A DNA stretch of 48,272 bases from Deltaproteobacteria bacterium (lineage in GTDB: Bacteria > Desulfobacterota > Desulfomonilia > UBA1062). Position numbers and translations under genes: made by a program. Location: NCBI GenBank assembly GCA_029547185.1, contig JAKPPU010000028.1, forward strand, positions 1-48,272, in the 5' to 3' direction. Below the pieces are notes generated by a model, which was given only the letters and a program-made list of their open reading frames with translations, ran no database searches and had not been told where the DNA came from. How positions within the stretch are numbered: the first letter of the stretch is position 1; each line of letters opens with the position of its first letter. This document shows positions 33,847 to 41,472 of the stretch, in pieces.

Positions 33847-33937
33847 CGCTGCAGGGCATTCCAGCGGCAGGCTGGCTGATTCTCTCCTCTTTTTTTGCCG
33901 ACCGCCGTGGTATACTATAGGAATTGAGGGGGTTTCC

Positions 33938-34432
33938 ATGTCAGAGATCGTAATAGCACGGGGCTACATTCCCGGGTCCATCGGACGGGTCGCCGAGCTC
34001 AATGGCACCTACTATCACGACAATTGGGGATTCGGACTCTTTTTCGAGGCCATGGTGGCCACGGACCTTTCGGCATTTCTCAAGCGGTATGACGATACAC
34101 GGGACGGATTCTGGTGTGCTCTCCTGGGTGACCGGATCGAGGGGCACATCACCATTGACGGGGTCCGTTCGGAGAGCGAAGGTGCACACCTCAGATATTT
34201 CATCGTATCCGATGCCGTGAGAGGAAGGGGGGTGGGTAACCGCCTCATCACGAATGCCGTCGATTTCTGCAGGGATGCAGGCCACAAAAAGATCTACCTC
34301 TGGACCTTCGAGGGCCTCTCTGCCGCGAGATACCTCTACGAGAAGGCGGGCTTCAAGCTCGTCGAGCAGAAGCGGGGGGCCAGATGGGGCACGGAGGTCA
34401 CCGAGCAGCGCTTCGAGCTCGAGCTCCGATAA
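33938..34432 (+). CDS. GNAT family N-acetyltransferase
   Basis: A 164-residue acyl-CoA-dependent acyltransferase of the Gcn5 superfamily. The acetyl-CoA pyrophosphate loop is VRGRGVGNRLI (RxxGxG form), preceded by the beta-4 strand LRYFIVSD and followed by KKIYLWTFEGLSAARYLYEKAGFKLVEQK, typical for motif B. The N-terminal half (ELNGTYYHDNWGFGLFFEAMV) matches GNATs that are often fused to MarR regulators; here the domain stands alone. GGGGG precedes the ATG by five bases. The target may be a small amine or a protein; it cannot be named. Confidence 0.9.
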   Translation: MSEIVIARGYIPGSIGRVAELNGTYYHDNWGFGLFFEAMVATDLSAFLKRYDDTRDGFWCALLGDRIEGHITIDGVRSESEGAHLRYFIVSDAVRGRGVGNRLITNAVDFCRDAGHKKIYLWTFEGLSAARYLYEKAGFKLVEQKRGARWGTEVTEQRFELELR

Positions 34433-34485
34433 TCCAAAACGTCACCGCATCCGGGCTGCAAGCATTGCTTTGAGTAGTGCACGCG

Positions 34486-35895
34486 TCATTCTCGTGCTCT
34501 TGCAGACTCTCTCCATCCGGCATACCGTACGAGACGGCCGAGCGATCTCACCGCCTTCGATGTGGTTGAATAGCAGGGAATGCGGTGAGCCTCCATGAGA
34601 TCGCCGAGCTTTCGCACCGCCTCTCTCGACGGCCCGTAGCACCATGCGGCAACCGGCTTCTTCATGTTCGCTTCCATATGCTTGAGGGCGTCTTCATAGA
34701 ACTCGGATGCCATATAGGTGCCGATGTAGATGTTGAAGTAAATGCAGTCGATCCCCGGGTCGTCCATGAGGATATCGTAGCAGTTCATGTAGTAGGAAAA
34801 GATGGCCATACCGTTGATCGCGGTTGCAGGGCCGAGGTCGATGGGATGGCCGCCCAGAGTGCTGCTGAGGCGGGAGAGCCGCTCTCTGCTCTGTCCGGTC
34901 AGGGTGCCGGGGACGAGGCCCGAGGATGCCGCGATATCGATGCACTGTATTCCGATGGCCCCGGTTATGGTTATGATTCCGAGCCTATTTCCCTTTGGGA
35001 GGAGGCCGGATGAAAAGACCTTGGCGGAATCTATGAGGTCCTCATACTCATCGACCCTGATGACCCCCGACTGGTTGAAGAGGGCATCGTAGAGCCCATC
35101 GTTGCCTGCAAGCGAGCCGGTGTGGGAGGCCATGGCATCCGCTGCCGCCTCGGATCTCCCGCCCTTCAGGCACAGGATGGGTTTGAGACGGGAAACGCGG
35201 CCGGCGGCTTCGAGGAATTTCCTCGGCCGTCTGGTGTGCTCCATGTACAGTGAGATCACCCCGGTTCCGGGGTCGTCGCCCAGGTATTCGAGGCAGTCCA
35301 CCTCATCGACGTCGCACATGTTGCCCAGGTCGATGACTGTCCTGATCCCGAACCCGTAGTCGGTGAACGGGACCGCCTGCGGTCCGTACATGCCGGTCTG
35401 GGTGATGATCGAGAGGGGGCCTTTGGGAGGAACGCTGTAGCCCTTCACGTAGGGTATGGTCGTGATTCTGGTTTCCGGGCTGAACACGCCGAGCGTATTG
35501 GGGCCGATGACGCGGATGCCGTAATCCTTCGCTATCGAGAGCAGCTCCTCCTGGCGCATGGCCCCTTCGGGTCCGCTTTCGCCGAAGCCGTCCGATACCA
35601 CGACGGCATTCCTGATCCCCTTCTGACCGCACTGCTTGAGGATGCCGGGCACCTGCTTATACGAGGTGACGATCACGGCGAGATCGATATGCCCGTCCAC
35701 CGCGCTCAGATCCCGCCGGACTTTGAGCCCGCACACAGTCTCGGCACTCGGATGGACGGGGTAAATTTCCCCCTGATACTTGAGATCGATGAGATCCTTG
35801 ATGACGACGCCTGCCCCGAAGAACCAGTCCTCTTTCATGCTCCCGAACAGGACCATACCCTTCGGATTCAGGAACCCATCCATGACGGACGACAT
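34486..35895 (-). CDS. NDP-forming acyl-CoA synthetase, alpha-type subunit
   Basis: Part of an ADP-forming (NDP-forming) acyl-CoA synthetase, which makes or uses ATP while interconverting acid plus CoA and acyl-CoA. The N-terminal CoA-binding Rossmann domain includes MVLFGSMKEDWFFG and YPVHPSAETVCGLKV. The succinyl-CoA-ligase-like domains follow, with IITQTGMYG replacing the usual SQSG, and the phosphohistidine motif SHTGSLAG (His258). It has 469 residues, normal for a separate alpha subunit. The ATP-grasp beta subunit, needed for activity, is not adjacent. AGGAGGTGAG is eight bases before the ATG. It may pair with a distant subunit, or act as a CoA-binding or regulatory protein. Confidence 0.88.
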   Translation of the reverse strand: MSSVMDGFLNPKGMVLFGSMKEDWFFGAGVVIKDLIDLKYQGEIYPVHPSAETVCGLKVRRDLSAVDGHIDLAVIVTSYKQVPGILKQCGQKGIRNAVVVSDGFGESGPEGAMRQEELLSIAKDYGIRVIGPNTLGVFSPETRITTIPYVKGYSVPPKGPLSIITQTGMYGPQAVPFTDYGFGIRTVIDLGNMCDVDEVDCLEYLGDDPGTGVISLYMEHTRRPRKFLEAAGRVSRLKPILCLKGGRSEAAADAMASHTGSLAGNDGLYDALFNQSGVIRVDEYEDLIDSAKVFSSGLLPKGNRLGIITITGAIGIQCIDIAASSGLVPGTLTGQSRERLSRLSSTLGGHPIDLGPATAINGMAIFSYYMNCYDILMDDPGIDCIYFNIYIGTYMASEFYEDALKHMEANMKKPVAAWCYGPSREAVRKLGDLMEAHRIPCYSTTSKAVRSLGRLVRYAGWRESARARE

Positions 35896-36102
35896 GGCCG
35901 CTCACCTCCTGCAACAGGAAGATTCACTTCAAAAAGCCCTTGGCTTACGGGATATTATAGTATGGGAAGATGGCGATTTCCAGAAAAAACATAGGTTGCA
36001 TGAGTTCTTTTGAGCCTTCCGAGCTGCTCTCCCGGAGCCATCTGATACGGATGAAGGAGGGAAGGTGAAGCCGAAGCTTCACCCTCTTCCTTTTTTAGAT
36101 AA

Positions 36103-37941
36103 TTATTCGCCTCTGTCCGATTTTTTCCTGAACCAGACCGCCGTGAAGGGGATCAGGATGAGGGAAATCACGGGAAGCATCGAGTTCAATGACGGGCTCG
36201 AGGCTGCCCCGATGAAGCACCAGTCGCTGTCGCTGTCATGGCTGTCCGAATCGGTATTGTCTCCGGATTTTGACGGTACTCCCAAAGTGCCGGGATCGAG
36301 GATAGAGCCGTTCTCTTCGCCGTCGGCATCGAGAGCGCCGCCGTCCGTGAGGGTGAAGGTGATGGTCTTTCCGTCCTCGCTTAAGGTATAGGGAACCTCG
36401 GTCCAGGCGCCGCCTGTCTGGGAGAGCTTATAATATTTGGATCCCGCGGGAACTTCATCGGGGAAGGTGATGGAAATCGTCACCTCTGCCCCCGGATCGA
36501 TGTCCGTTACCGTGAACTTGAACGCGCCGTAGGGAAATTCAGTGCCTGAAGGTCTGCCTGTCTGGGAAATGGTCGGGTCGTCTTCGGTCATGACCTGGAC
36601 GTTTGCCATGCTGCCGTCAGAGGTCAGGATGAGCACGTGATCGAGCCCTTTTGCATTGCGGGGATACGCAGCAGCCGGGTTCTGGTAGTAGGTTGTCCCC
36701 TCGACATACTCCTCGCTGTCCAGGATGCCGTTGCCGTTTTGATCACCATCGTCTATGGCCCCGTAGATGACGATCTTTCCACTGTCCACGTACGACCATC
36801 CGGCCTCGTACGTGTTTATGTCCGTGGTGCCTTCGGGCAGGGGCAGAACCTTGATGATGGTCGCTGTCCGGGAGCATGCGCCGGCATTGTGATCGAAGTA
36901 ATCCTCGAACGGCCAGACCTGATCAGGATTGGACGAGGTTTTGGGCTGATCGGGATGGTTGGGGATCAACTGGGGGACGACGACCCGGAACGGCCCTTCC
37001 CCGTCGAGCTTGTTCTCCGAATTGAGCACTCCCACATCGAGATCCGCTCCTTCTCTTTTCACGGCGAGGATGGCCATGAGCCCGCCTTCGACAGTGATGC
37101 TGTCCCCGTTGTTTCTTCCCACACACGAGGGAGCGGTGTATTCGCACCATCCGGAGGCGTCGGTGTCGTAATAGTACACGGAGGCAGGGTACTGGATATC
37201 AAGCCCGGGCAGGTTGCCGTATACGTGGTACAGGATCTCTTCGCCGTTCTCCCAGTCCGGTTCCCAGCCCTCTGTCCAGTCGGACGGAGCGTTAAGCGGA
37301 TGGGTATAGGAGAATCCATCGGGTGAATAGACGATGACCGAGGTGGCCGCATCGAGATCTATCCCTGCATCATCCAGGAGGTACTTCATGGGCACGCCGG
37401 TGTATTCGACGTAGTTGTCGTTCTGGCGCGTTGCGTTCATGAGCATGAACTGGGTATGCAGGGGCATGGCTTCGAGCTGCCCCTTGGTATAGATCCGAGA
37501 GGGGGCAGGAATCTTCGTGGGATCGTCGGTTGCATCGCCGGGATACCGGTTGGCAAGGATCTCCACGATGTTGGTGTAGCCGTCATCATCGGAGTCGTAG
37601 TCCTCTATTGCGGAAAGTGCTGTCGCGTTCCTCCCGGCTGTCCGATACGCTTCCCCGTAACTGTTCAGCGTGGTACCCATGTCTCCGTGTGCATTGGGCT
37701 CAGCCGTAAAATCATACACGGCATGGCAGTACTGGCAGCTCCCATAGGTCTTCGTTCCCATGGTTCCCCCCTTGTGGCACAGGGCACAGCTGTCGAGCTT
37801 GGTCTGAGCCTTGTCGGGATAAACCTCAAGAAATGCGGGAGAATCGTACTCTCCCTGATGATGGTATGCCCCGTATCCTGCTGTAGGGATCGTGCTCCAG
37901 AGCAGCAGGAGCGCACAAAATGCTATGAAATGTCTTTTCAT
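36103..37941 (-). CDS. GEGP-motif diheme c-type protein with C-terminal membrane anchor
   Basis: A secreted 612-residue protein. The signal peptide (AFCALLLLWSTIPTAGYG) is followed by two c-type heme sites, CALCH (52-56) and CQYCH (69-73). Calcium-binding-like loops follow (DYDSDDDGYTN, DQNGNGILD). Residues about 145-310 resemble the molybdopterin-binding sulfite-oxidase fold (YTGVPMKYLLDDAGI, VYSPDGFSYTHPL) but without a cofactor cysteine. The GEGP motif is at 314-317, where NCBI names GEGP motif-containing diheme proteins. A choice-of-anchor-U-type domain (about 470-555) and a tail with Cys575, a membrane helix and RKK end it. GGAGG lies nine bases before the ATG at 37941. The porin gene is 47 bases upstream on the same strand. 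Likely an exported electron carrier; the partner is unknown. Confidence 0.83.
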   Translation of the reverse strand: MKRHFIAFCALLLLWSTIPTAGYGAYHHQGEYDSPAFLEVYPDKAQTKLDSCALCHKGGTMGTKTYGSCQYCHAVYDFTAEPNAHGDMGTTLNSYGEAYRTAGRNATALSAIEDYDSDDDGYTNIVEILANRYPGDATDDPTKIPAPSRIYTKGQLEAMPLHTQFMLMNATRQNDNYVEYTGVPMKYLLDDAGIDLDAATSVIVYSPDGFSYTHPLNAPSDWTEGWEPDWENGEEILYHVYGNLPGLDIQYPASVYYYDTDASGWCEYTAPSCVGRNNGDSITVEGGLMAILAVKREGADLDVGVLNSENKLDGEGPFRVVVPQLIPNHPDQPKTSSNPDQVWPFEDYFDHNAGACSRTATIIKVLPLPEGTTDINTYEAGWSYVDSGKIVIYGAIDDGDQNGNGILDSEEYVEGTTYYQNPAAAYPRNAKGLDHVLILTSDGSMANVQVMTEDDPTISQTGRPSGTEFPYGAFKFTVTDIDPGAEVTISITFPDEVPAGSKYYKLSQTGGAWTEVPYTLSEDGKTITFTLTDGGALDADGEENGSILDPGTLGVPSKSGDNTDSDSHDSDSDWCFIGAASSPSLNSMLPVISLILIPFTAVWFRKKSDRGE

Positions 37942-37988
37942 ACTCTCTAACCTCCGACTGTTATTTTCATTGCCCATAAATCCTGCCT

Positions 37989-39443
37989 TTAAATATCAAA
38001 GCTGAGTCTCATGGTGACGACGTTCTCCCCATGGATGTAATCGATGCTTCCGTCTGGATTGACGCGGACCTTGATTTTGCTGGAAAAATCAGAATGGGTG
38101 TAGTCGATGAGAATCCGCAGCATGGGAAAGAGAATCCAGTTCAATGCGACGCTGGTCGAATCGACGTCGTGAGTGGAGACATAAGCATCAGGCGCTATCC
38201 AATCCTCGTCTCCCTTGAAGTGGTCCGATCTCAGGGCGAGAATGAGGGCCCCAAAGGTTCCTTCGCCGGGGTTGAAGAACTTTGCAGGGACTATCGGGTT
38301 CACTACCCCGCCCGCAAGGGAGAAATGCTCGCCGGTGAGACACAAGGCCATGCTCACGTACCAGTCCGAGAAATCGGCATCGGACGACGGGTGCGACGAG
38401 GTCTTAAGCCCGGAATAAGTGAGGTGCATGTATTCTCCGGTCAGGGCGAAAGGTCCGTATACCCAGGCTCCGTCCATGCCCAGCCTTGTCCGTGAGTCCA
38501 CATCCTGGAGCACGCCGAATTTCGTGGCATAGTTGAGGACGTAGACGTTTCTCGTCGAGAGCCCCACCATCCCGGTCGTTTTCACCTTGAGGTCCACATT
38601 GACGATGTCGATGCGGGACCTGCTCGCAGACAGCCCTAACTGAACCGGGGACAGGATCGTATTGTCGGTGAAGGAGAAAGGCTTGAGAACGATTCTTCCG
38701 GTAAGCTCGGGGGAATCTTCCTCGCTCCCGCTCGCGGAGCCGTCGATTCCGTTGCCGTTGAACGCCCCGAACGCATACCCCAGCCCCTCGCCAAGAAAGC
38801 TCCCGTGCGCCATTGCACCGACATCCCGCAACGGAGTCAGCGCGTTACCCATAGACCTTTCCGCAAACCAGATGCCCCTTTCCGGGGTCAGCCATTCGAG
38901 GGAGAAGGGTTCCTTGAACTGGCCCATACGGAGGGCATGAGTGTCCCCGATGACAAATTCACCGAAGGCCTCGAGCAGGTTGTTCGTCTCGGCTCCCTGG
39001 AACTCGTATTCCAGCCCGTACCGGAACCACTTCGTGAGCTGTCCTTTGAATCTGAGGCGAGCCTTCCTGATGTCAAAGCGGTTGTCTGCCCTCTGCTCTT
39101 CGGCATAGTAGCGGTAATCGGCATCGAAGGTACCTCCCAGGTGCATGTCCATGCCGAGATTTTCATCCGACCTGACATAGAATCCGCCGTCATAGCCCGC
39201 AGAAAACCGCATCTCGGCGGCTGCCGCATGGATGGGAGAAAGGATCACGATGAGCAGCAGGATCGCACAGGATGAAGTGCTGAGCCGGGAGATCTCCAGG
39301 AAAGGAGCTCTCCCCCTGAGCAGGGAAAGTATGCTTCTCCGGTGAGAGGCCTTGCCGGCTTGGAGAGACATCCCTGAGATGTTTATTTTCGGTGAAATCC
39401 CCTTTTGTGTCCTCGAAGAAAGTACATGGAAAGATGGCAACAC
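37989..39443 (-). CDS. OprP/OprO-like outer membrane porin
   Basis: A 16-strand porin of the phosphate-selective OprO/P family (PF07396). After the signal region, RFSAGYDGGFYVRSDEN leads to the family's early strands (FDIRKARLRFKGQLTKWFRYGLEYEF). LRMGQFKEPFSLEWLTPERGIWFAERSMGN is the conserved constriction region, and the last strand ends in VTMRLSFDI, with the C-terminal aromatic two residues before the end. The start is a GTG with GGAGGGG upstream; it leaves a 50-residue basic stretch ahead of the hydrophobic core SCAILLLIVILSPIHAAAA, so a later start is possible. The diheme protein gene follows 47 bases on. Such porins may pass phosphate or other anions. Confidence 0.88.
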   Translation of the reverse strand: MLPSFHVLSSRTQKGISPKINISGMSLQAGKASHRRSILSLLRGRAPFLEISRLSTSSCAILLLIVILSPIHAAAAEMRFSAGYDGGFYVRSDENLGMDMHLGGTFDADYRYYAEEQRADNRFDIRKARLRFKGQLTKWFRYGLEYEFQGAETNNLLEAFGEFVIGDTHALRMGQFKEPFSLEWLTPERGIWFAERSMGNALTPLRDVGAMAHGSFLGEGLGYAFGAFNGNGIDGSASGSEEDSPELTGRIVLKPFSFTDNTILSPVQLGLSASRSRIDIVNVDLKVKTTGMVGLSTRNVYVLNYATKFGVLQDVDSRTRLGMDGAWVYGPFALTGEYMHLTYSGLKTSSHPSSDADFSDWYVSMALCLTGEHFSLAGGVVNPIVPAKFFNPGEGTFGALILALRSDHFKGDEDWIAPDAYVSTHDVDSTSVALNWILFPMLRILIDYTHSDFSSKIKVRVNPDGSIDYIHGENVVTMRLSFDI

Positions 39444-39514
39444 AACCCCTCCAAAAAAACAAATTCAAGATAAGTACAGAAAAGCATAAAAAATTACGGA
39501 GGAAGTGTCAATGC

Positions 39515-40168
39515 TTATTTATGCTTGTATGAGCAGAAGCCGTTATTGGTCTGGTCCGGAAAAAGGGCCTTCTCCAATACCCCGTTTTCCTCGATCTCGG
39601 CGATAAAGGCCTCGACCAGACGAGAATCGAATTTTTTGCCGCTGTCCTTCCTGAGGATTACGAGGGCCTCGGCCGGGGTCCTGCCCTTCTGATAGGGCCT
39701 GTCTGTCGTAATGGCATCGAAGGTATCTGCTATGGCAATGATCTTGGCACCGAGCGGTATCTTTTCCCCGATGATCCCACGAGGATATCCGGACCCGTCT
39801 TCCCGCTCGTGGTGGCAGTACACGTAATCGATGACAGCGGAAAGCAGGTGAAGGTTTTTCAGGATGATCCTTCCTATTGACGGATGCTTTCTGATCTCGT
39901 CCCTGATCTCCTTCGGAGGGCGCCTCTTCTCGTTCCGGAAGACATTGTCGCTGAAGCCTACCTTGCCGATATCGTGGAGCAGGCCCCCCATCCTGATATT
40001 CTCGATTTCTTCCTTGGGGAGATTCAGCCTTGCGGCGAGCCGTTTCGAGTACACCGAAACCCTCAGGGCATGGCCTTCCGAATACTTGTCCCGGATATTG
40101 AGGTTATGAGCAATCGATCCTAAGGTTTGGATGACATTTCGCTGCATACTCGTATTTAGATGCACCAT
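39515..40168 (-). CDS. HD-GYP domain protein, predicted c-di-GMP phosphodiesterase
   Basis: A 217-residue metal-dependent phosphohydrolase. The HD pair is LHDIGK (His65-Asp66), preceded by EGHALRV (His33), followed by HPSIG, YCHHEREDGSGYP (His119, His120, GYP 127-129) and AIADTFDAITTDRPYQKG. These are the hallmarks of HD-GYP enzymes, which cut c-di-GMP to pGpG or GMP. There is no receiver or sensor domain, so input is unknown. The tail has a lone Cys near the end. Start at 40168 or 40147 is uncertain since neither has a strong ribosome site. It may counteract the diguanylate cyclase at 29111 and feed the PilZ receptor at 5306. Confidence 0.92.
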   Translation of the reverse strand: MVHLNTSMQRNVIQTLGSIAHNLNIRDKYSEGHALRVSVYSKRLAARLNLPKEEIENIRMGGLLHDIGKVGFSDNVFRNEKRRPPKEIRDEIRKHPSIGRIILKNLHLLSAVIDYVYCHHEREDGSGYPRGIIGEKIPLGAKIIAIADTFDAITTDRPYQKGRTPAEALVILRKDSGKKFDSRLVEAFIAEIEENGVLEKALFPDQTNNGFCSYKHK

Positions 40169-40354
40169 ACCCCGATGGGTTTCTTCTCAGGGATGCAATC
40201 CTCGACCTCGATCTTCTCCTCCCTTGGCCTCGATCACATCGTGTGCTCGGATGGGCGCACGATCAATCCCCGGCCTTGAAAGGGCGATAGAGAGGCGGCA
40301 GCATAGGGTTTGCCGGTCGCCGGCAGGAGCGGCGGCTAAAAAAGGATATCCCTC

Positions 40355-41470
40355 CTATCGGAATGTCTTCCGGAAACGCATGAGCGCCCCGATGAAGAGC
40401 ACCGTGCCGATGGCTATGATAGCTGCAAGCTGGGGCCATACCGTTTCGATCCCCGCTTCACGGATGAGGACGGCGGAGATGAACTCCTGGTAGTGTGTGG
40501 TGGGAGAGATCAATACGAGGATCTGGAGAAACCGGGGCATGGACTCGATCGGTGTGGTCCCGCCCGCGAGCATGACCATGGGCGTGACAATGGGTATGTT
40601 CAAAAGGCCCACCTGGGGCTGATTCTTGGCAATGGTGGCAAGGAAGATGCCGAGTTCGGTTGTGGCATAGAGATAGACGATCGTTCCTATGAGGAAGAGA
40701 AAGATAGATCCGTATACAGGGCAGCCCATGTACCCTTTTATGACAAAGATGAGGGACATGAGAGAACCCGCCAGCACGATCAGACTGTTGGACCAGACCT
40801 TGGCAATGGTGATCTCGAAGGGCTTCAAAGGCATGACGAGGAGATGCTCCACCGTGCTGCGCTCCCTTTCCTTGATGAGTGCGGCAGCCGGGAGGATTAT
40901 CGAGAGCAGGGTGATCATCTGGGTGAGGAAAACGAGGCTCATGAACCAGGTGTTCTCCCGGTTCGGGTTGTACTTGATGCGGGTGTTTATGGAGACGGGC
41001 GGCGCAGGCAGCTTCCGTGCTCCATACAGGTAGGTCGTTACCTCGTCCGTGATCATGTTCACCAGGTAGGTGGTCCCGAGCTTGGCGTGGCCTGTGGCTG
41101 TTGCATCGATATTGATGGATACTTCAGCATTTCGGCCCGCAAGCACATCTCTCTGGAAGCCCGAGGGAATCTGGACGATAAAGGTGTAGATGCCCCGGTC
41201 AAGGGAGAGGTCGATGTCCCGGTAGGATATGGGGACCGGCTCCCGGAAATAGGGTTTCCGGATGGCCTCCCTGATCCGTTCCGACAGGTAGGAGTGGTCC
41301 TCGTCCACAAAGGCTACCGCAACGTCATGAACCTGGATCCCCACGCCTTTCGAGGGTGAAACGATCATGACCGTAAAGGAGTACAGCACCAGAACGATCA
41401 GGATGTAGTCGTAGCGGAAATTGATGAGCTCCTTGATCCCGAGGTGATAGATGTGCCGGAGTTTTCTCAT
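40355..41470 (-). CDS. yhhJ: ABC-2 type permease, YhhJ-like
   Basis: Inner membrane permease of 371 residues. One N-terminal helix (YDYILIVLVLYSFTVMIVS) is followed by a periplasmic domain of about 150 residues (VAFVDEDHSYLSERIREAI and VSINIDATATGHAKLGTTYLVNMI), then five helices at the C-terminus (LVFLTQMITLLSIILPAAALIKERERSTVEHLL is the coupling region). That is the ABC-2 fold used by exporters of drugs, peptides or polysaccharide. The stop of the upstream rbbA-like gene is two bases before its ATG, and AGGGGAAG lies inside that gene's end, so they are coupled. It forms the second half of the transporter with the permease domain fused in RbbA. Substrate is unknown. Confidence 0.9.
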   Translation of the reverse strand: MRKLRHIYHLGIKELINFRYDYILIVLVLYSFTVMIVSPSKGVGIQVHDVAVAFVDEDHSYLSERIREAIRKPYFREPVPISYRDIDLSLDRGIYTFIVQIPSGFQRDVLAGRNAEVSINIDATATGHAKLGTTYLVNMITDEVTTYLYGARKLPAPPVSINTRIKYNPNRENTWFMSLVFLTQMITLLSIILPAAALIKERERSTVEHLLVMPLKPFEITIAKVWSNSLIVLAGSLMSLIFVIKGYMGCPVYGSIFLFLIGTIVYLYATTELGIFLATIAKNQPQVGLLNIPIVTPMVMLAGGTTPIESMPRFLQILVLISPTTHYQEFISAVLIREAGIETVWPQLAAIIAIGTVLFIGALMRFRKTFR

Positions 41471-41472
41471 GG

